Notes: generated by a model from the letters alone, not told the origin. A stretch of 64,000 nt of DNA from an uncultured Lachnospiraceae bacterium (GCA_910579935.1 CAJTVQ010000019.1:4012-68011), one strand, 5' to 3'. Counted from the stretch's first letter, positions 9,713-18,716 are shown. Numbers and translations are program-made.

Positions 9713-10546
9713 ATGGAACAGCCACTATTAGAATTAAAAGACATCTGTTATTCCTACCACAGCCTGGAAGGCGAAACGGCCGCCTTATCCCATATATCAT
9801 TCCAAATACAAAAAGGCGAATTCACTGCCATCGTAGGACCGTCCGGCTGCGGCAAATCCACATTGCTCTCCATCATCGCAGGCCTGATCGCCCCTGAAAG
9901 CGGGGAAATCGTTTTTCATGCCGGCGGTATGCCGGATGCGGAACAGGCACAGTCCTGTACGCCTGCGCCTTTCTTTCCCCGTATCGGTTACATGCTTCAG
10001 CACGACCATTTATTTGAATGGCGGACCATTTATCAAAACGTCATTCTGGGACTGGAAATCAATCATATGCTTACCCCTGAGCGGAAGGAACGGGTCATGC
10101 AGCTGTTAAAAGATTATGATTTATACAAATTCAGGGACAAGAAGCCAGGTGAACTGTCCGGCGGCATGAAACAGCGCGCCGCCCTTATCCGCACCCTGGT
10201 ACTGGAACCGGAAATCCTGCTTCTCGACGAACCATTCAGCGCCCTGGACTATCAGACCAGACTATCCGTATCTTCCGATATCTGCAGCATCATACGCTCC
10301 ACAGGCAAAACCGCACTTCTGATCACCCATGATTTATCCGAAGCCATCAGCCTTGCCGGGCGTATTCTTGTTTTAAGCAGACGTCCCGCCACTGTCAAAT
10401 GCGATATTCCTGTCCGCCTGACACTTCCGGAAAATTCTCCTCTCGCCTCCAGAAATGCCCCCGAATTCAAAGACTATTTTAATCTATTATGGAAGGAGAT
10501 TTCAGATGAAAACCACAGACAGCCTGAGTTTTCAGGAACAATATGA
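9713..10546 (+). CDS. ABC transporter ATP-binding protein (nitrate/sulfonate/taurine-type)
   Basis: 277-residue ABC ATPase of the SsuB/TauB class. The Walker A is GPSGCGKST (about residue 43), the signature LSGGMKQRAAL (about residue 145), the Walker B ILLLDEPFSALD and the switch histidine lies in LLITHDLSEA. AGGAGG precedes the ATG. Its last 41 nt overlap the permease gene, so the two are translated together. Class members import sulfonates, nitrate/bicarbonate or thiamine precursors; the sequence gives no substrate. No solute-binding protein is encoded on either side. Confidence 0.9.
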   Translation: MEQPLLELKDICYSYHSLEGETAALSHISFQIQKGEFTAIVGPSGCGKSTLLSIIAGLIAPESGEIVFHAGGMPDAEQAQSCTPAPFFPRIGYMLQHDHLFEWRTIYQNVILGLEINHMLTPERKERVMQLLKDYDLYKFRDKKPGELSGGMKQRAALIRTLVLEPEILLLDEPFSALDYQTRLSVSSDICSIIRSTGKTALLITHDLSEAISLAGRILVLSRRPATVKCDIPVRLTLPENSPLASRNAPEFKDYFNLLWKEISDENHRQPEFSGTI

Positions 10547-11309
10547 ACGCGCCTGTCTTAGGCGCCGCCGCATGATCATCTTTGCCCGCACCCTGCTCCT
10601 TGTATTTTTTCTCCTTTTATGGGAGGGTTCTACCCGGCTGGGATACGTAGATTCTTTTTTCTTCAGCAGTCCAAGTCAGGTGATTCTGTGCTTTGCAGGC
10701 ATGGTAAAGGACCTTTCCTTTTTTACCAATACAGGAATCACCCTGCTGGAAACCATTGCCAGCTTCCTTCTGGTTCTGGTGATCAGTATGGTATCCGCTA
10801 CTTTTCTATGGTGCTCCCGAAAATGTTCCGAGATACTGGAACCCTATCTGGTAGTCCTCAACAGTCTCCCCAAATCTGCCCTTGCCCCCTTATTCATTGT
10901 ATGGCTGGGTACGGGAATAAATACCATTATTGTAGCGGGAATCTCGGTAGCGGTCTTCGGTTCCGTCATCAACCTGTATACCGGATTCCGGCAGGTGGAT
11001 GAGGAAAAGATCAAGCTGATCTATACACTGGGCGGAAATAAACGGGACGCTTTTTTCAAAGTGGTACTGCCAGGCTCCGTCCCCACGATTCTGAGTAATA
11101 TGAAAGTCAACATCGGCCTGGCTCTTGTGGGCGTTATCATCGGTGAATTCCTTGCGGCGCGCAGAGGGCTTGGATATCTGATCATATACGGCTCGCAGGT
11201 GTTTAAGCTGAATATGGTGATCACTTCCATCATTATTCTGTGCGTGATCGCCATGGGACTGTATGAAGGGATTCAGATGCTGGAACGCTGTTATCAAAAG
11301 AAATTGTAA
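10506..11309 (+). CDS. ABC transporter permease (SsuC/TauC-type)
   Basis: 267-residue inner-membrane permease with about six hydrophobic segments and the EAA-type loop (TLGGNKRDAFFKVVLPGSVP, about residues 170-190) that contacts the ATPase. The ATG at 10506 is preceded by AAGGAG; an upstream in-frame ATG-like start at 10455 lies deep in the ATPase gene and has no ribosome site. It partners with the preceding ATPase. The expected periplasmic-type binding lipoprotein is absent. Confidence 0.9.
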   Translation: MKTTDSLSFQEQYERACLRRRRMIIFARTLLLVFFLLLWEGSTRLGYVDSFFFSSPSQVILCFAGMVKDLSFFTNTGITLLETIASFLLVLVISMVSATFLWCSRKCSEILEPYLVVLNSLPKSALAPLFIVWLGTGINTIIVAGISVAVFGSVINLYTGFRQVDEEKIKLIYTLGGNKRDAFFKVVLPGSVPTILSNMKVNIGLALVGVIIGEFLAARRGLGYLIIYGSQVFKLNMVITSIIILCVIAMGLYEGIQMLERCYQKKL

Positions 11310-11396
11310 TTTAAAGCCGCTGCAAAACCGGGGAATACCCGGAACACTTCCCAATTCGGCAGTATGTGGCTGATGCCAAAGGATGTTTTCAAAACA

Positions 11397-11427
11397 CTGC
11401 CCAACTGTTTCCCACACAGTTGGGCAG
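11397..11427. terminator. Hairpin between convergent genes
   Basis: A perfect 12-bp stem (CTGCCCAACTGT / ACAGTTGGGCAG) with a 7-nt loop lies between the permease and the convergent hemerythrin gene. T-tracts on both sides are weak, so it is a probable bidirectional terminator rather than a certain one. Confidence 0.55.
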
Positions 11428-11448
11428 ATAAAACCATTTTCAGACAGG

Positions 11449-12789
11449 TTACCCTTCCATAAATTCATCCACACTCTTCTTAATCTCTTCCGCTCCCAAA
11501 GTTTTTAACAAAAATCCCTTTGGTTTTAGCGGAATTATTTTCTGAAGACTCTCTTTATCGGCCCTTCCGGTCAGAAATACTACCGGAATATCCTTAAAAT
11601 CCTCTTCCGAGCGGATCATCTCCAATACCTGACTGCCGTCACATACCGGCATTTCATAATCCAGCAGAATCAGATCCGGCCTGTTCAACGCCAGACACCT
11701 GATGGCAGATAATCCGGAGTTTGCCTCTGTGACCGCATAATCCTTGTCCAGCAGCCCCTTCATCGTCTTCCGTACCACATCGGAGTCATCCACGATCAGT
11801 ATCTTATTTCTTTTTTCTGTTTCCCGCCCGTCAAGATATTTTTCGATTTCGGCCATTGCATTCTCCGCCTTGATCTTAACCGGTCCGTCGTCTTCTTTCT
11901 GCATTAAGTGAGGCGCCACGACACAATAGGAAAAATATCCGGCTCCCGTGTTGAACAGTACGCTGAACTGGGGATTATACCGTTCGAATATCCGGTTGAA
12001 CTGGCTGTATGTCAGCAGGTTTTCTTCTTTTATTTCATACACGTCCTCATAATGCATATGCTTTTCCACACGGTTCACAAACTGCTGTGATATATATCTG
12101 GCGGCATTCATCAACATGGTATTGACCGTATCGGAATCACTGTCCATCATTCCTCCAAGCGTACTGACGATCAGCTTCTGTTCAAATATCAGGAATATTT
12201 CCCAATTTTCTCCCTTTTCATTTCCATAAACAAGGCGGTAATAGATTCCGTCCCCGAATCTTTCCCCACCGTAACATTCGCTGACTACCTTTGCATCCAG
12301 CAGGAACATATCGTACAAAAGCTGGATGATCGTCTGCTTCATGACAGCCTGCTTATCCTCCGGCAGCAGTTCCCCCCATTTACTTATAACCTTTCCATTA
12401 ATCGCCCGGTCCTCTGTCAGTGTATGCCCGATCAGCCATCCTGCACAAACGCCCAGAAAATGGTGGATTGCTTCATCCGAGTAAGAAGACTGTTCCAATT
12501 CCTTCTCAAGAGCCGGCAGCGTTTTTTTCCGGAAGTTGTCATGAAGCTGTCTGTGTATGTCAAATCCCATGTAACCTATGGAAGCCATGTAAGCCTCCTC
12601 TTCCGTAAAATGTTTCATTGCATGTTCCCTAAAATACTTAATTCCTTCCTGACAGACCCATTGGCTTTTTTCTTCTTCCTTCCGGTATGTAAATAACTTG
12701 TTCAGGATAGCGAAAAGCTTTTTATGCTCTTCATCAATAAACTTTACTCCTATATTATATCGATCCACCCAAACCAATTGATTGCTCAT
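11449..12789 (-). CDS. Bacteriohemerythrin fused to a CheX-like region and a response-regulator receiver domain
   Basis: 446 residues in three parts. Residues 1-135 form a hemerythrin four-helix domain with the expected di-iron ligands: IDEEHKKLF, the H..HF.EEE pattern, IHRQLHDNF and WLIGHTLTED. A middle region (about 150-300) resembles CheC/CheX-type modules by composition and length, a weak call. Residues about 325-446 are a receiver domain with VDDSD, LILLDYEMPV (phospho-acceptor Asp), FLTGR and the conserved Lys in FLLKTLG. Hemerythrins bind O2 or NO, so the protein may couple oxygen sensing to phospho-signalling. It is monocistronic and converges on the ABC permease. Confidence 0.85.
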   Translation of the reverse strand: MSNQLVWVDRYNIGVKFIDEEHKKLFAILNKLFTYRKEEEKSQWVCQEGIKYFREHAMKHFTEEEAYMASIGYMGFDIHRQLHDNFRKKTLPALEKELEQSSYSDEAIHHFLGVCAGWLIGHTLTEDRAINGKVISKWGELLPEDKQAVMKQTIIQLLYDMFLLDAKVVSECYGGERFGDGIYYRLVYGNEKGENWEIFLIFEQKLIVSTLGGMMDSDSDTVNTMLMNAARYISQQFVNRVEKHMHYEDVYEIKEENLLTYSQFNRIFERYNPQFSVLFNTGAGYFSYCVVAPHLMQKEDDGPVKIKAENAMAEIEKYLDGRETEKRNKILIVDDSDVVRKTMKGLLDKDYAVTEANSGLSAIRCLALNRPDLILLDYEMPVCDGSQVLEMIRSEEDFKDIPVVFLTGRADKESLQKIIPLKPKGFLLKTLGAEEIKKSVDEFMEG

Positions 12790-12920
12790 CTGTCTCCTTC
12801 TCCTCCTTTACCGCAACAGTCATATTCCCTTATATTGTTCTATTATACCACATATTTACCAATAAGTCCAATATTTACTATAAACTATAAACTATTTCTG
12901 CAGATTTTTCCAAAAAGCAG

Positions 12921-12949
12921 TTGACAATCCGCCAGAGAGAGCGTATGCT
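12921..12949 (+). promoter_or_regulatory. Sigma-A promoter of the ABC exporter leader
   Basis: A perfect TTGACA at 12921-12926, a 17-nt spacer and TATGCT at 12944-12949 place transcription start near 12956. That is about 290 nt upstream of the first exporter gene and about 46 nt before a small leader ORF. Confidence 0.7.
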
Positions 12950-13001
12950 AGGAATACGTTTGATACATAAATACAAATTAAAAAGAAAGGAGGCACAGAT
13001 T

Positions 13002-13088
13002 ATGACGATGAATAAGTCTATGAACAACCGTATACAACTGAATCATTTTCTCAATCGAATTGCCTCCGGGACATCAGATATATCATGA
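13002..13088 (+). CDS. Small leader ORF (28 aa) upstream of ABC exporter
   Basis: ATG at 13002 is preceded by GAAAGGAGG at ideal spacing. The frame starts MTMNKSMNNRIQL and ends at TGA 13086-13088, 28 residues. The peptide is polar, with no signal peptide or recognisable domain. Its stop codon lies 38 nt before the first of two intrinsic terminators that stand before the exporter genes. This is the layout of ribosome-mediated attenuation leaders such as bmrB of Bacillus subtilis. The ribosome site and layout are seen; the regulatory role is inference. Confidence 0.6.
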   Translation: MTMNKSMNNRIQLNHFLNRIASGTSDIS

Positions 13089-13126
13089 ATCATTATTGTT
13101 TTCCGATATCACTCTGACTACTCCAG

Positions 13127-13154
13127 CGGTTTCGTTTCCACGAACCGTTTTTTT
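13127..13154 (+). terminator. Leader terminator T1 (attenuator)
   Basis: CGGTTTCGT pairs with ACGAACCG (8 bp, one bulged T, TTCC loop) and is followed directly by seven T residues. It lies between the leader ORF and the exporter genes on the same strand, so it must be read through for exporter expression. Confidence 0.75.
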
Positions 13155-13162
13155 ATTGCCTG

Positions 13163-13192
13163 CCGGTGCGATTTCATTGCATCGGTTTTTTT
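13163..13192 (+). terminator. Leader terminator T2 (tandem attenuator)
   Basis: CCGGTGCGA pairs with TTGCATCGG (9 bp including two G-T pairs, five-nt loop) and is followed by seven T residues. It starts 8 nt after the T-run of T1 and ends 53 nt before the exporter ATG. Confidence 0.75.
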
Positions 13193-13245
13193 CATGCCAT
13201 ACAAGCAGGCTACCTATTATTTTATTTTCAGAAAGGAACACCATC

Positions 13246-14985
13246 ATGCAGCAGAAAAAACTATCCACTTACTTATGGGAACAGCGTTTTCCTTATCTTC
13301 TGGCCATTCTGGCCATGGTTATCAGCGTATCACTGGATCTGATATCACCGCAGCTGACCAAACGGATCATTGATGAAGTCATTGTGGGCGGCCAGCTCCA
13401 TAAACTGAATTATCTGCTGGCCGGCATCCTGACCGTAGGTATCGGACGGTTCTTTTTCCAGTATATCAAGGAATACACCTTCGACATTACCGGAATCAGG
13501 ATTACGGCAAAAATGCGCCATCACCTGTTTGACCATATCCAGTCCTTAAGTGCGGACTTTTTTGACCGCACCAATACCGGCGAGCTGATGGCGCGTCTTA
13601 AGGACGATATCGACCGGATCGGCGACGGCATCACGTTTGTCGGAATGCTCATGCTGGAAGTCATTTTCCATACTTCCATCATCCTTTTTTTCATGTACCG
13701 TTTGGATGCCAGGCTTGCGCTGATCCCTACCGTCGCCATGATACTGGCTGCCTCCATCGCCATTTCCATGGAGCGGAAACTGGACCATGTATATGAAGCC
13801 ATCAGCGAGGAAACCGCCTCCCTGAATACCATCGCCGAGGAAAATCTGGCCGGCGTACGCACGGTCAAAGCCTTTGCACGGGAGAAGTTTGAAATTAAAA
13901 AATTCCTTTCCCATAACAAAAAGTATTACGACCTGAACATGCAGCAGTCCAGAATATTCGTAACCTACTATCCGTATCTTTCACTTATTACCAAACTGCT
14001 GCCCCTTGTCATCCTCTTGTTCGGCGGGAGGCTGACCATGCAGGGAGAGATGTCCCTCGGTTCGCTCGGCGCTTTCGTGGAATACTCCATGAATATCGTC
14101 TGGCCCATGGAAATGCTGGGCTGGCTCACCAACAGTTTTTCCGCCGCCATGGCATCCAACCGGAAACTGAACAGGATATATGAGGAAAAGCCAAGTATTG
14201 TGGAAAAGGAATCTCCCGTGGTTCTCGAAAAAGTACACGGGCGCATCGAATTTTCCCATGTTTCCTTTTCCAAACTGGATGCAGGCACTTCCGTGCCTTA
14301 CGAAATCCTGAAGGATATCTCCTTTACCGTGGAAGAAGGAAAATCCCTCGGCATTATGGGCGCCACCGGAGCCGGCAAAAGCTCCATCATCCACCTGCTC
14401 CAGCGCTTTTATGACACGACCGGAGGCTCTGTCAGCATCGACGGCGTGGATGTAAAGGATCTGAGCCTGAAACAGCTCCGAAGCAGCATATCGCTGGTGA
14501 TGCAGGATGTATTCCTCTTTTCGGACACCATCACGGAAAATGTGAAGCTGGGCAAACGTGAAAGGCTGGATTCCATTGCGGTCATGCGGGCTTCCAGGGA
14601 CGCGCAGGCAGCAGACTTCATTGAGCGCATGGATAAACAATATGACACGGTCATCGGCGAACGCGGCGTCGGACTCTCCGGCGGCCAGAAACAGCGTATC
14701 AGCATAGCCAGGGCCCTTGCCAAAAAAAATCCCATCCTCGTATTGGACGATTCCACCTCCGCACTGGATATGGAAACGGAACAGATGATACAGGATACCC
14801 TCCGCCATCTGGAGCATACGACAAAAATCATCATTGCCCACCGCATCAGTTCCGTCATGCATGCGGATGAGATCATTGTTTTGGAAAACGGTTCCATCTG
14901 CGAGCGGGGAACCCACGAAACACTCATGGCTGCCAAGGGTCTGTACTACCAGACCTATGCCGCCCAATACCAATTAAACGACTGA
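13246..14985 (+). CDS. Heterodimeric ABC multidrug exporter, subunit 1 (BmrC-like, degenerate catalytic site)
   Basis: 579-residue half-transporter with an N-terminal six-helix exporter membrane domain (about 1-310) and a C-terminal nucleotide-binding domain: Walker A GATGAGKSS (about residue 365), signature LSGGQKQR, Walker B ILVLDDSTSALD and the switch histidine in IIAHRIS. The residue after the Walker B Asp is Asp, not the catalytic Glu, as in BmrC and TM287. The partner gene has the complementary defect. Start at ATG 13246 with AAAGGA upstream; the longer open frame (from 13060) would run through the leader terminators. It ends 16 nt before its partner. Confidence 0.92.
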   Translation: MQQKKLSTYLWEQRFPYLLAILAMVISVSLDLISPQLTKRIIDEVIVGGQLHKLNYLLAGILTVGIGRFFFQYIKEYTFDITGIRITAKMRHHLFDHIQSLSADFFDRTNTGELMARLKDDIDRIGDGITFVGMLMLEVIFHTSIILFFMYRLDARLALIPTVAMILAASIAISMERKLDHVYEAISEETASLNTIAEENLAGVRTVKAFAREKFEIKKFLSHNKKYYDLNMQQSRIFVTYYPYLSLITKLLPLVILLFGGRLTMQGEMSLGSLGAFVEYSMNIVWPMEMLGWLTNSFSAAMASNRKLNRIYEEKPSIVEKESPVVLEKVHGRIEFSHVSFSKLDAGTSVPYEILKDISFTVEEGKSLGIMGATGAGKSSIIHLLQRFYDTTGGSVSIDGVDVKDLSLKQLRSSISLVMQDVFLFSDTITENVKLGKRERLDSIAVMRASRDAQAADFIERMDKQYDTVIGERGVGLSGGQKQRISIARALAKKNPILVLDDSTSALDMETEQMIQDTLRHLEHTTKIIIAHRISSVMHADEIIVLENGSICERGTHETLMAAKGLYYQTYAAQYQLND

Positions 14986-15001
14986 CAGGAAGGTGAAACA
15001 A

Positions 15002-16774
15002 ATGCCCATTAATTCATTCAAAGACGACGAGCAGACCATAGAAGTCAGCAAACTGGCAACCCTGAAGCGGCTGCTTGCCTATCTGCCCGCCTATAAAAAA
15101 GAAATCTGCCTGGTGCTGGCCATCATGGCATTCTGCGTCGTAGTATCCCTGCTGAATCCATTGATCATGGAATCCGCCATCGACGACTATATCTCCGCCG
15201 GAAATATATCCGGACTTTTCCGCCTGATCGGTTTTGCCCTGGTTCTCAATATTCTGATGATCGCAGGCGTCAAGATCCGTATGTATGTCATGGCAAAGGT
15301 CTGCAACAATATACTGGTAACCATCCGGCAGGAACTGTATACCCATATCCAGACATTGGATTTCCAGTTTTTTGACAGCCGTCCCACCGGGAAAATTTTA
15401 GCGCGTATCATCGGCGACATCAACTCGTTAAAAGATGTCCTCTCCAACTGTGTGACGACACTGATACCGGACTTCCTTACGATTTGTGCCGTAGCTGCCA
15501 TCATGTTTGCCAAAAATCCCATACTGGCCGGTGCCTCCCTGATCAGCACACCGGTTATGGCCGTATGCCTTTGGCTGATTCAGGTCTATTCCCATAAAAG
15601 ATGGCAGATACACCGCAAGAAATCCTCCAACCTGAACGCCTTTATCCACGAGGATCTGTCCGGAATCAGGATCATCCAGAGCTTCCGCGCGGAAGGTGAA
15701 ACGAGGCAGACCTTCCGGGAACTGGTGAAGGAACATCGGGATTCTTTTATTTCCGCTGTGCGCCTGAACGATTCCTTCGGCTCCGTCATCGACCTCTGCT
15801 GGGGCGTGGGTACGGTCATGCTCTATTTTACCGGTATCCGGATTCTCGGCGTCGATCAGGTATCCGTCGGCACCTTTATTGCCTTCGGAAGCTATATCTC
15901 CATGTTCTGGCATCCCATCTCCAACCTGAGTAACTTCTATACCCAGCTCATCACCAATATTTCCGGTGCCGAGCGGGTCTTTGAAATTATGGATGCCAAA
16001 GCAGAAATAACCGATGCCGGAGACGTGACCGCCATTCCTCCCATTACCGGAGAAGTGTGTTTTGAACATGTTACGTTTTCTTATGACGGAAGCACGAATG
16101 TCCTTGATGACGTAAGCTTTACCATCGCCCCCGGTGAGACCATCGCACTGGTAGGCCCTACCGGAGCCGGTAAAACCACCATCGTCAATCTCATCAGCCG
16201 GTTTTACGACGTACAGAAAGGAAGTGTCTATATTGACGGGCATGATGTGAAGAAAGTCAGCATCGAAAGCCTCCGCCAGCAAATGGGAATCATGACGCAG
16301 GACAATTTCCTCTTTTCCGGCACCATCCGTGACAACATCCGATACGGCAGATTAAACGCGGACGACGAAGAGATCATACAGGCCGCCAAGGCAGTCAATG
16401 CCCACGATTTCATCATGAAGCTGGAAAAGGGATACGACACCGAACTTTCGGAACGGGGCGGCGGACTTTCCGCCGGACAGAAACAGCTCATCGCCTTTGC
16501 CCGCACCATGGTTTCCAGTCCCAAAATCATGATACTGGATGAAGCCACTTCCAGCATTGATACCCAGACCGAACTGCTGGTCCAGTCAGGCATTGAAACC
16601 TTATTAAAAGGAAGGACTTCCTTCGTGGTGGCCCACCGCCTTTCCACCATCCAGAAAGCAGACCGCATTTTCTATATTGACAACGGAACGATCCTGGAAC
16701 AGGGCTCCCCTGCAGAGCTGATGGAGAAAAAGGGGCATTATTACAAACTGTATATGGCACAGTTTCATTTTTAA
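15002..16774 (+). CDS. Heterodimeric ABC multidrug exporter, subunit 2 (BmrD-like)
   Basis: 590-residue half-transporter with six membrane helices then an ATPase domain: Walker A GPTGAGKTT (about residue 380), Walker B IMILDEATSSID with the catalytic Glu, and switch histidine in VVAHRLS. Its signature is LSAGQKQL instead of LSGGQ. Combined with the LDD Walker B of subunit 1, this gives one degenerate and one functional ATP site, the hallmark of heterodimeric exporters such as BmrCD. ATG 15002 follows GGAAGG at 8 nt; a GTG at 14993 overlaps that ribosome site. The substrate is probably drugs or lipophilic compounds, by family only. Confidence 0.92.
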   Translation: MPINSFKDDEQTIEVSKLATLKRLLAYLPAYKKEICLVLAIMAFCVVVSLLNPLIMESAIDDYISAGNISGLFRLIGFALVLNILMIAGVKIRMYVMAKVCNNILVTIRQELYTHIQTLDFQFFDSRPTGKILARIIGDINSLKDVLSNCVTTLIPDFLTICAVAAIMFAKNPILAGASLISTPVMAVCLWLIQVYSHKRWQIHRKKSSNLNAFIHEDLSGIRIIQSFRAEGETRQTFRELVKEHRDSFISAVRLNDSFGSVIDLCWGVGTVMLYFTGIRILGVDQVSVGTFIAFGSYISMFWHPISNLSNFYTQLITNISGAERVFEIMDAKAEITDAGDVTAIPPITGEVCFEHVTFSYDGSTNVLDDVSFTIAPGETIALVGPTGAGKTTIVNLISRFYDVQKGSVYIDGHDVKKVSIESLRQQMGIMTQDNFLFSGTIRDNIRYGRLNADDEEIIQAAKAVNAHDFIMKLEKGYDTELSERGGGLSAGQKQLIAFARTMVSSPKIMILDEATSSIDTQTELLVQSGIETLLKGRTSFVVAHRLSTIQKADRIFYIDNGTILEQGSPAELMEKKGHYYKLYMAQFHF

Positions 16775-16806
16775 AACAGTTTTTTATCAGAAACTTAAAG
16801 CAAATG

Positions 16807-16850
16807 AAGGACGCCTGTCATACTCTTATGGCAGATGCGTCCTTTGTCTT
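16807..16850 (+). terminator. Terminator of the ABC exporter operon
   Basis: Long hairpin: AAGGACGC pairs with GCGTCCTT outside and CTGTCAT with ATGGCAG inside, followed by a T-rich stretch. Confidence 0.75.
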
Positions 16851-16950
16851 TATCCGTTCCGAACAGTCTGTATATAAAATAACCCATATCAAACCGCAAT
16901 GCTATACTCACGTAAATCAATTTTCAGTTTCTGTCTGTACTGCCTCAGTA

Positions 16951-17001
16951 TTGACTTTTCCTCCGAAATGAGCTATCATTACTTCAGCAACGCAAAGCGT
17001 T
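16951..17001 (+). promoter_or_regulatory. Promoter and start-site hairpin of the acyl-CoA ligase/symporter operon
   Basis: TTGACT and TATCAT (16974-16979) are separated by 17 nt. Just downstream, at 16989-17001, AACGC and GCGTT form a 5-bp inverted repeat around AAA, close to the expected transcription start near 16986. It could be an operator half-site pair or a 5' stem of the mRNA. Confidence 0.6.
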
Positions 17002-17043
17002 AAAGTGTAAAAATATAAATTATACAAATGGAGAACCAAAACA

Positions 17044-18681
17044 ATGCCGATTACAAATCTATTGGAACAAAACTGTAAAAAATTCGGAGACGATATCTGC
17101 CTTGTGGAAATCAACCCTGAGGTAAAGGAAGTCCGCCGTGTCACATGGAAGGAATACGAGCTGATGGAACCCAGCCCGCTCTCCCATTACCGCCGGGAAA
17201 TCACGTGGAATGTCTTCAATGAGAAGGCCAACCGCTTTGCCAACCTGCTTCTTTCAAGGGGCATCAAAAAAGGGGACAAAGTGGCAATCCTGCTAATGAA
17301 CTGTCTGGAATGGCTTCCAATCTATTTCGGAATCCTGAAAACAGGCGCTTTGGCAGTTCCTTTAAACTTCCGCTACGCTTCCGACGAAATCGAATACTGT
17401 GTCAATCTGGCGGAGGTCAATATACTGGTATTCGGACCGGAATTTATCGGACGTGTGGAAGAAATCGCAGATTCCGTCAGCCGCAACCGGCTTCTTTTCT
17501 ATGTCGGCGAGAACTGCCCTTCTTTTGCGGAGGACTATAATTCCTTTTCCGCCAACTGTTCCAGCCAGTCACCGGAAATTCCGTTAACCGATGCGGATGA
17601 CGCCGCTATCTATTTCTCTTCCGGAACCACCGGCTTTCCGAAAGCCATTTTACATAACCATGAAAGCCTGATGCATTCGGCGGTTGTGGAACAGAAACAC
17701 CATGGCCAAACAAAAGAGGACGTTTTTCTCTGCATCCCGCCCCTTTACCATACCGGCGCGAAGATGCACTGGTTCGGCTCCCTGATTTCCGGCAGCAAAG
17801 CCGTCCTGTTAAAAGGAACCAAGCCGGCGTATATCTTAGATGCCGTTTCCAAGGAAAAATGCAGTATCGTATGGCTGCTCGTACCCTGGGCACAGGATAT
17901 TTTAGAGGCTCTGGACAGCGGAAAAGTCAGACCGGAAGACTATGAACTTACCCAGTGGCGCCTGATGCATATCGGTGCACAGCCCGTTCCGCCCAGCCTG
18001 ATCAAACACTGGAAAACCTATTTCCCGAACCATGCTTACGACACGAACTATGGTTTAAGCGAATCCATCGGCCCAGGCTGCGTACATCTGGGCGTGGAAA
18101 ATATACATAAAGTAGGAGCCATCGGCAAAGCCGGATACGGCTGGGAAATCCAAATCGTGGATGAACAGAAAAACACGGTGGCAAAGGGCGACGTGGGAGA
18201 ACTTGCCGTTAAAGGGCCTGGCGTTATGACCTGTTATTATAACGATGAAGCCGCCACGAAGGAAGTGCTTTCCGAAGACGGCTGGCTCTATACCGGAGAC
18301 ATGGCCCAGGAAGACGAAGACGGATTCATTTTCCTCGTAGACCGGAAAAAAGACGTGATCATCAGCGGCGGCGAAAATATTTACCCCGTCCAGATTGAAG
18401 ACTTCCTGCGTACCCACAATGCCATCCATGATGTGGCGGTTATCGGTCTGCCCGACAAGCGTTTGGGAGAAGTAACTGCGGCAGTCATTGAATTAAAACC
18501 GGATATGACCTGTACGGAGGAAGAGCTCAACCAGTTCTGCAACAAACTGCCCCGTTATAAGCGTCCCCACAAGGTTATTTTTGCCGACATTCCGAGAAAC
18601 CCTACCGGCAAAATTGAAAAACCGAAGCTTCGGGAACGTTATTGCGGTGTCAGTCTGGTTGCCGCACAAAACAGGGGATAA
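17044..18681 (+). CDS. AMP-dependent acyl-CoA synthetase (ligase)
   Basis: 545-residue member of the ANL adenylating family that activates a carboxylic acid to its CoA thioester through an acyl-adenylate. Motifs in order: IYFSSGTTGFPKA (P-loop, about 192), YGLSESIGPG (about 336), YTGDMAQEDEDGF (about 418), DRKKDVIISGGENIYP (about 435) and the catalytic lysine in PTGKIEKPKLRE near the C-terminus. These fit medium/long-chain or fatty acyl ligases; exact substrate unknown. It is followed 35 nt later by a sodium symporter, so uptake and activation of one carboxylate is a reasonable inference. Confidence 0.9.
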   Translation: MPITNLLEQNCKKFGDDICLVEINPEVKEVRRVTWKEYELMEPSPLSHYRREITWNVFNEKANRFANLLLSRGIKKGDKVAILLMNCLEWLPIYFGILKTGALAVPLNFRYASDEIEYCVNLAEVNILVFGPEFIGRVEEIADSVSRNRLLFYVGENCPSFAEDYNSFSANCSSQSPEIPLTDADDAAIYFSSGTTGFPKAILHNHESLMHSAVVEQKHHGQTKEDVFLCIPPLYHTGAKMHWFGSLISGSKAVLLKGTKPAYILDAVSKEKCSIVWLLVPWAQDILEALDSGKVRPEDYELTQWRLMHIGAQPVPPSLIKHWKTYFPNHAYDTNYGLSESIGPGCVHLGVENIHKVGAIGKAGYGWEIQIVDEQKNTVAKGDVGELAVKGPGVMTCYYNDEAATKEVLSEDGWLYTGDMAQEDEDGFIFLVDRKKDVIISGGENIYPVQIEDFLRTHNAIHDVAVIGLPDKRLGEVTAAVIELKPDMTCTEEELNQFCNKLPRYKRPHKVIFADIPRNPTGKIEKPKLRERYCGVSLVAAQNRG

Positions 18682-18716
18682 GACTTTAAGAATAAATTTG
18701 AAATGAGGGAAAAATT

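Noticed and set aside
13981..14973. 330-residue open frame antisense to the first ABC exporter gene
   Set aside because: The plus-strand transporter with all ABC motifs explains this DNA; the antisense frame has no recognisable domain.
15428..16282. 284-residue open frame antisense to the second ABC exporter gene
   Set aside because: Same reason: intact Walker, signature and membrane domain on the plus strand.
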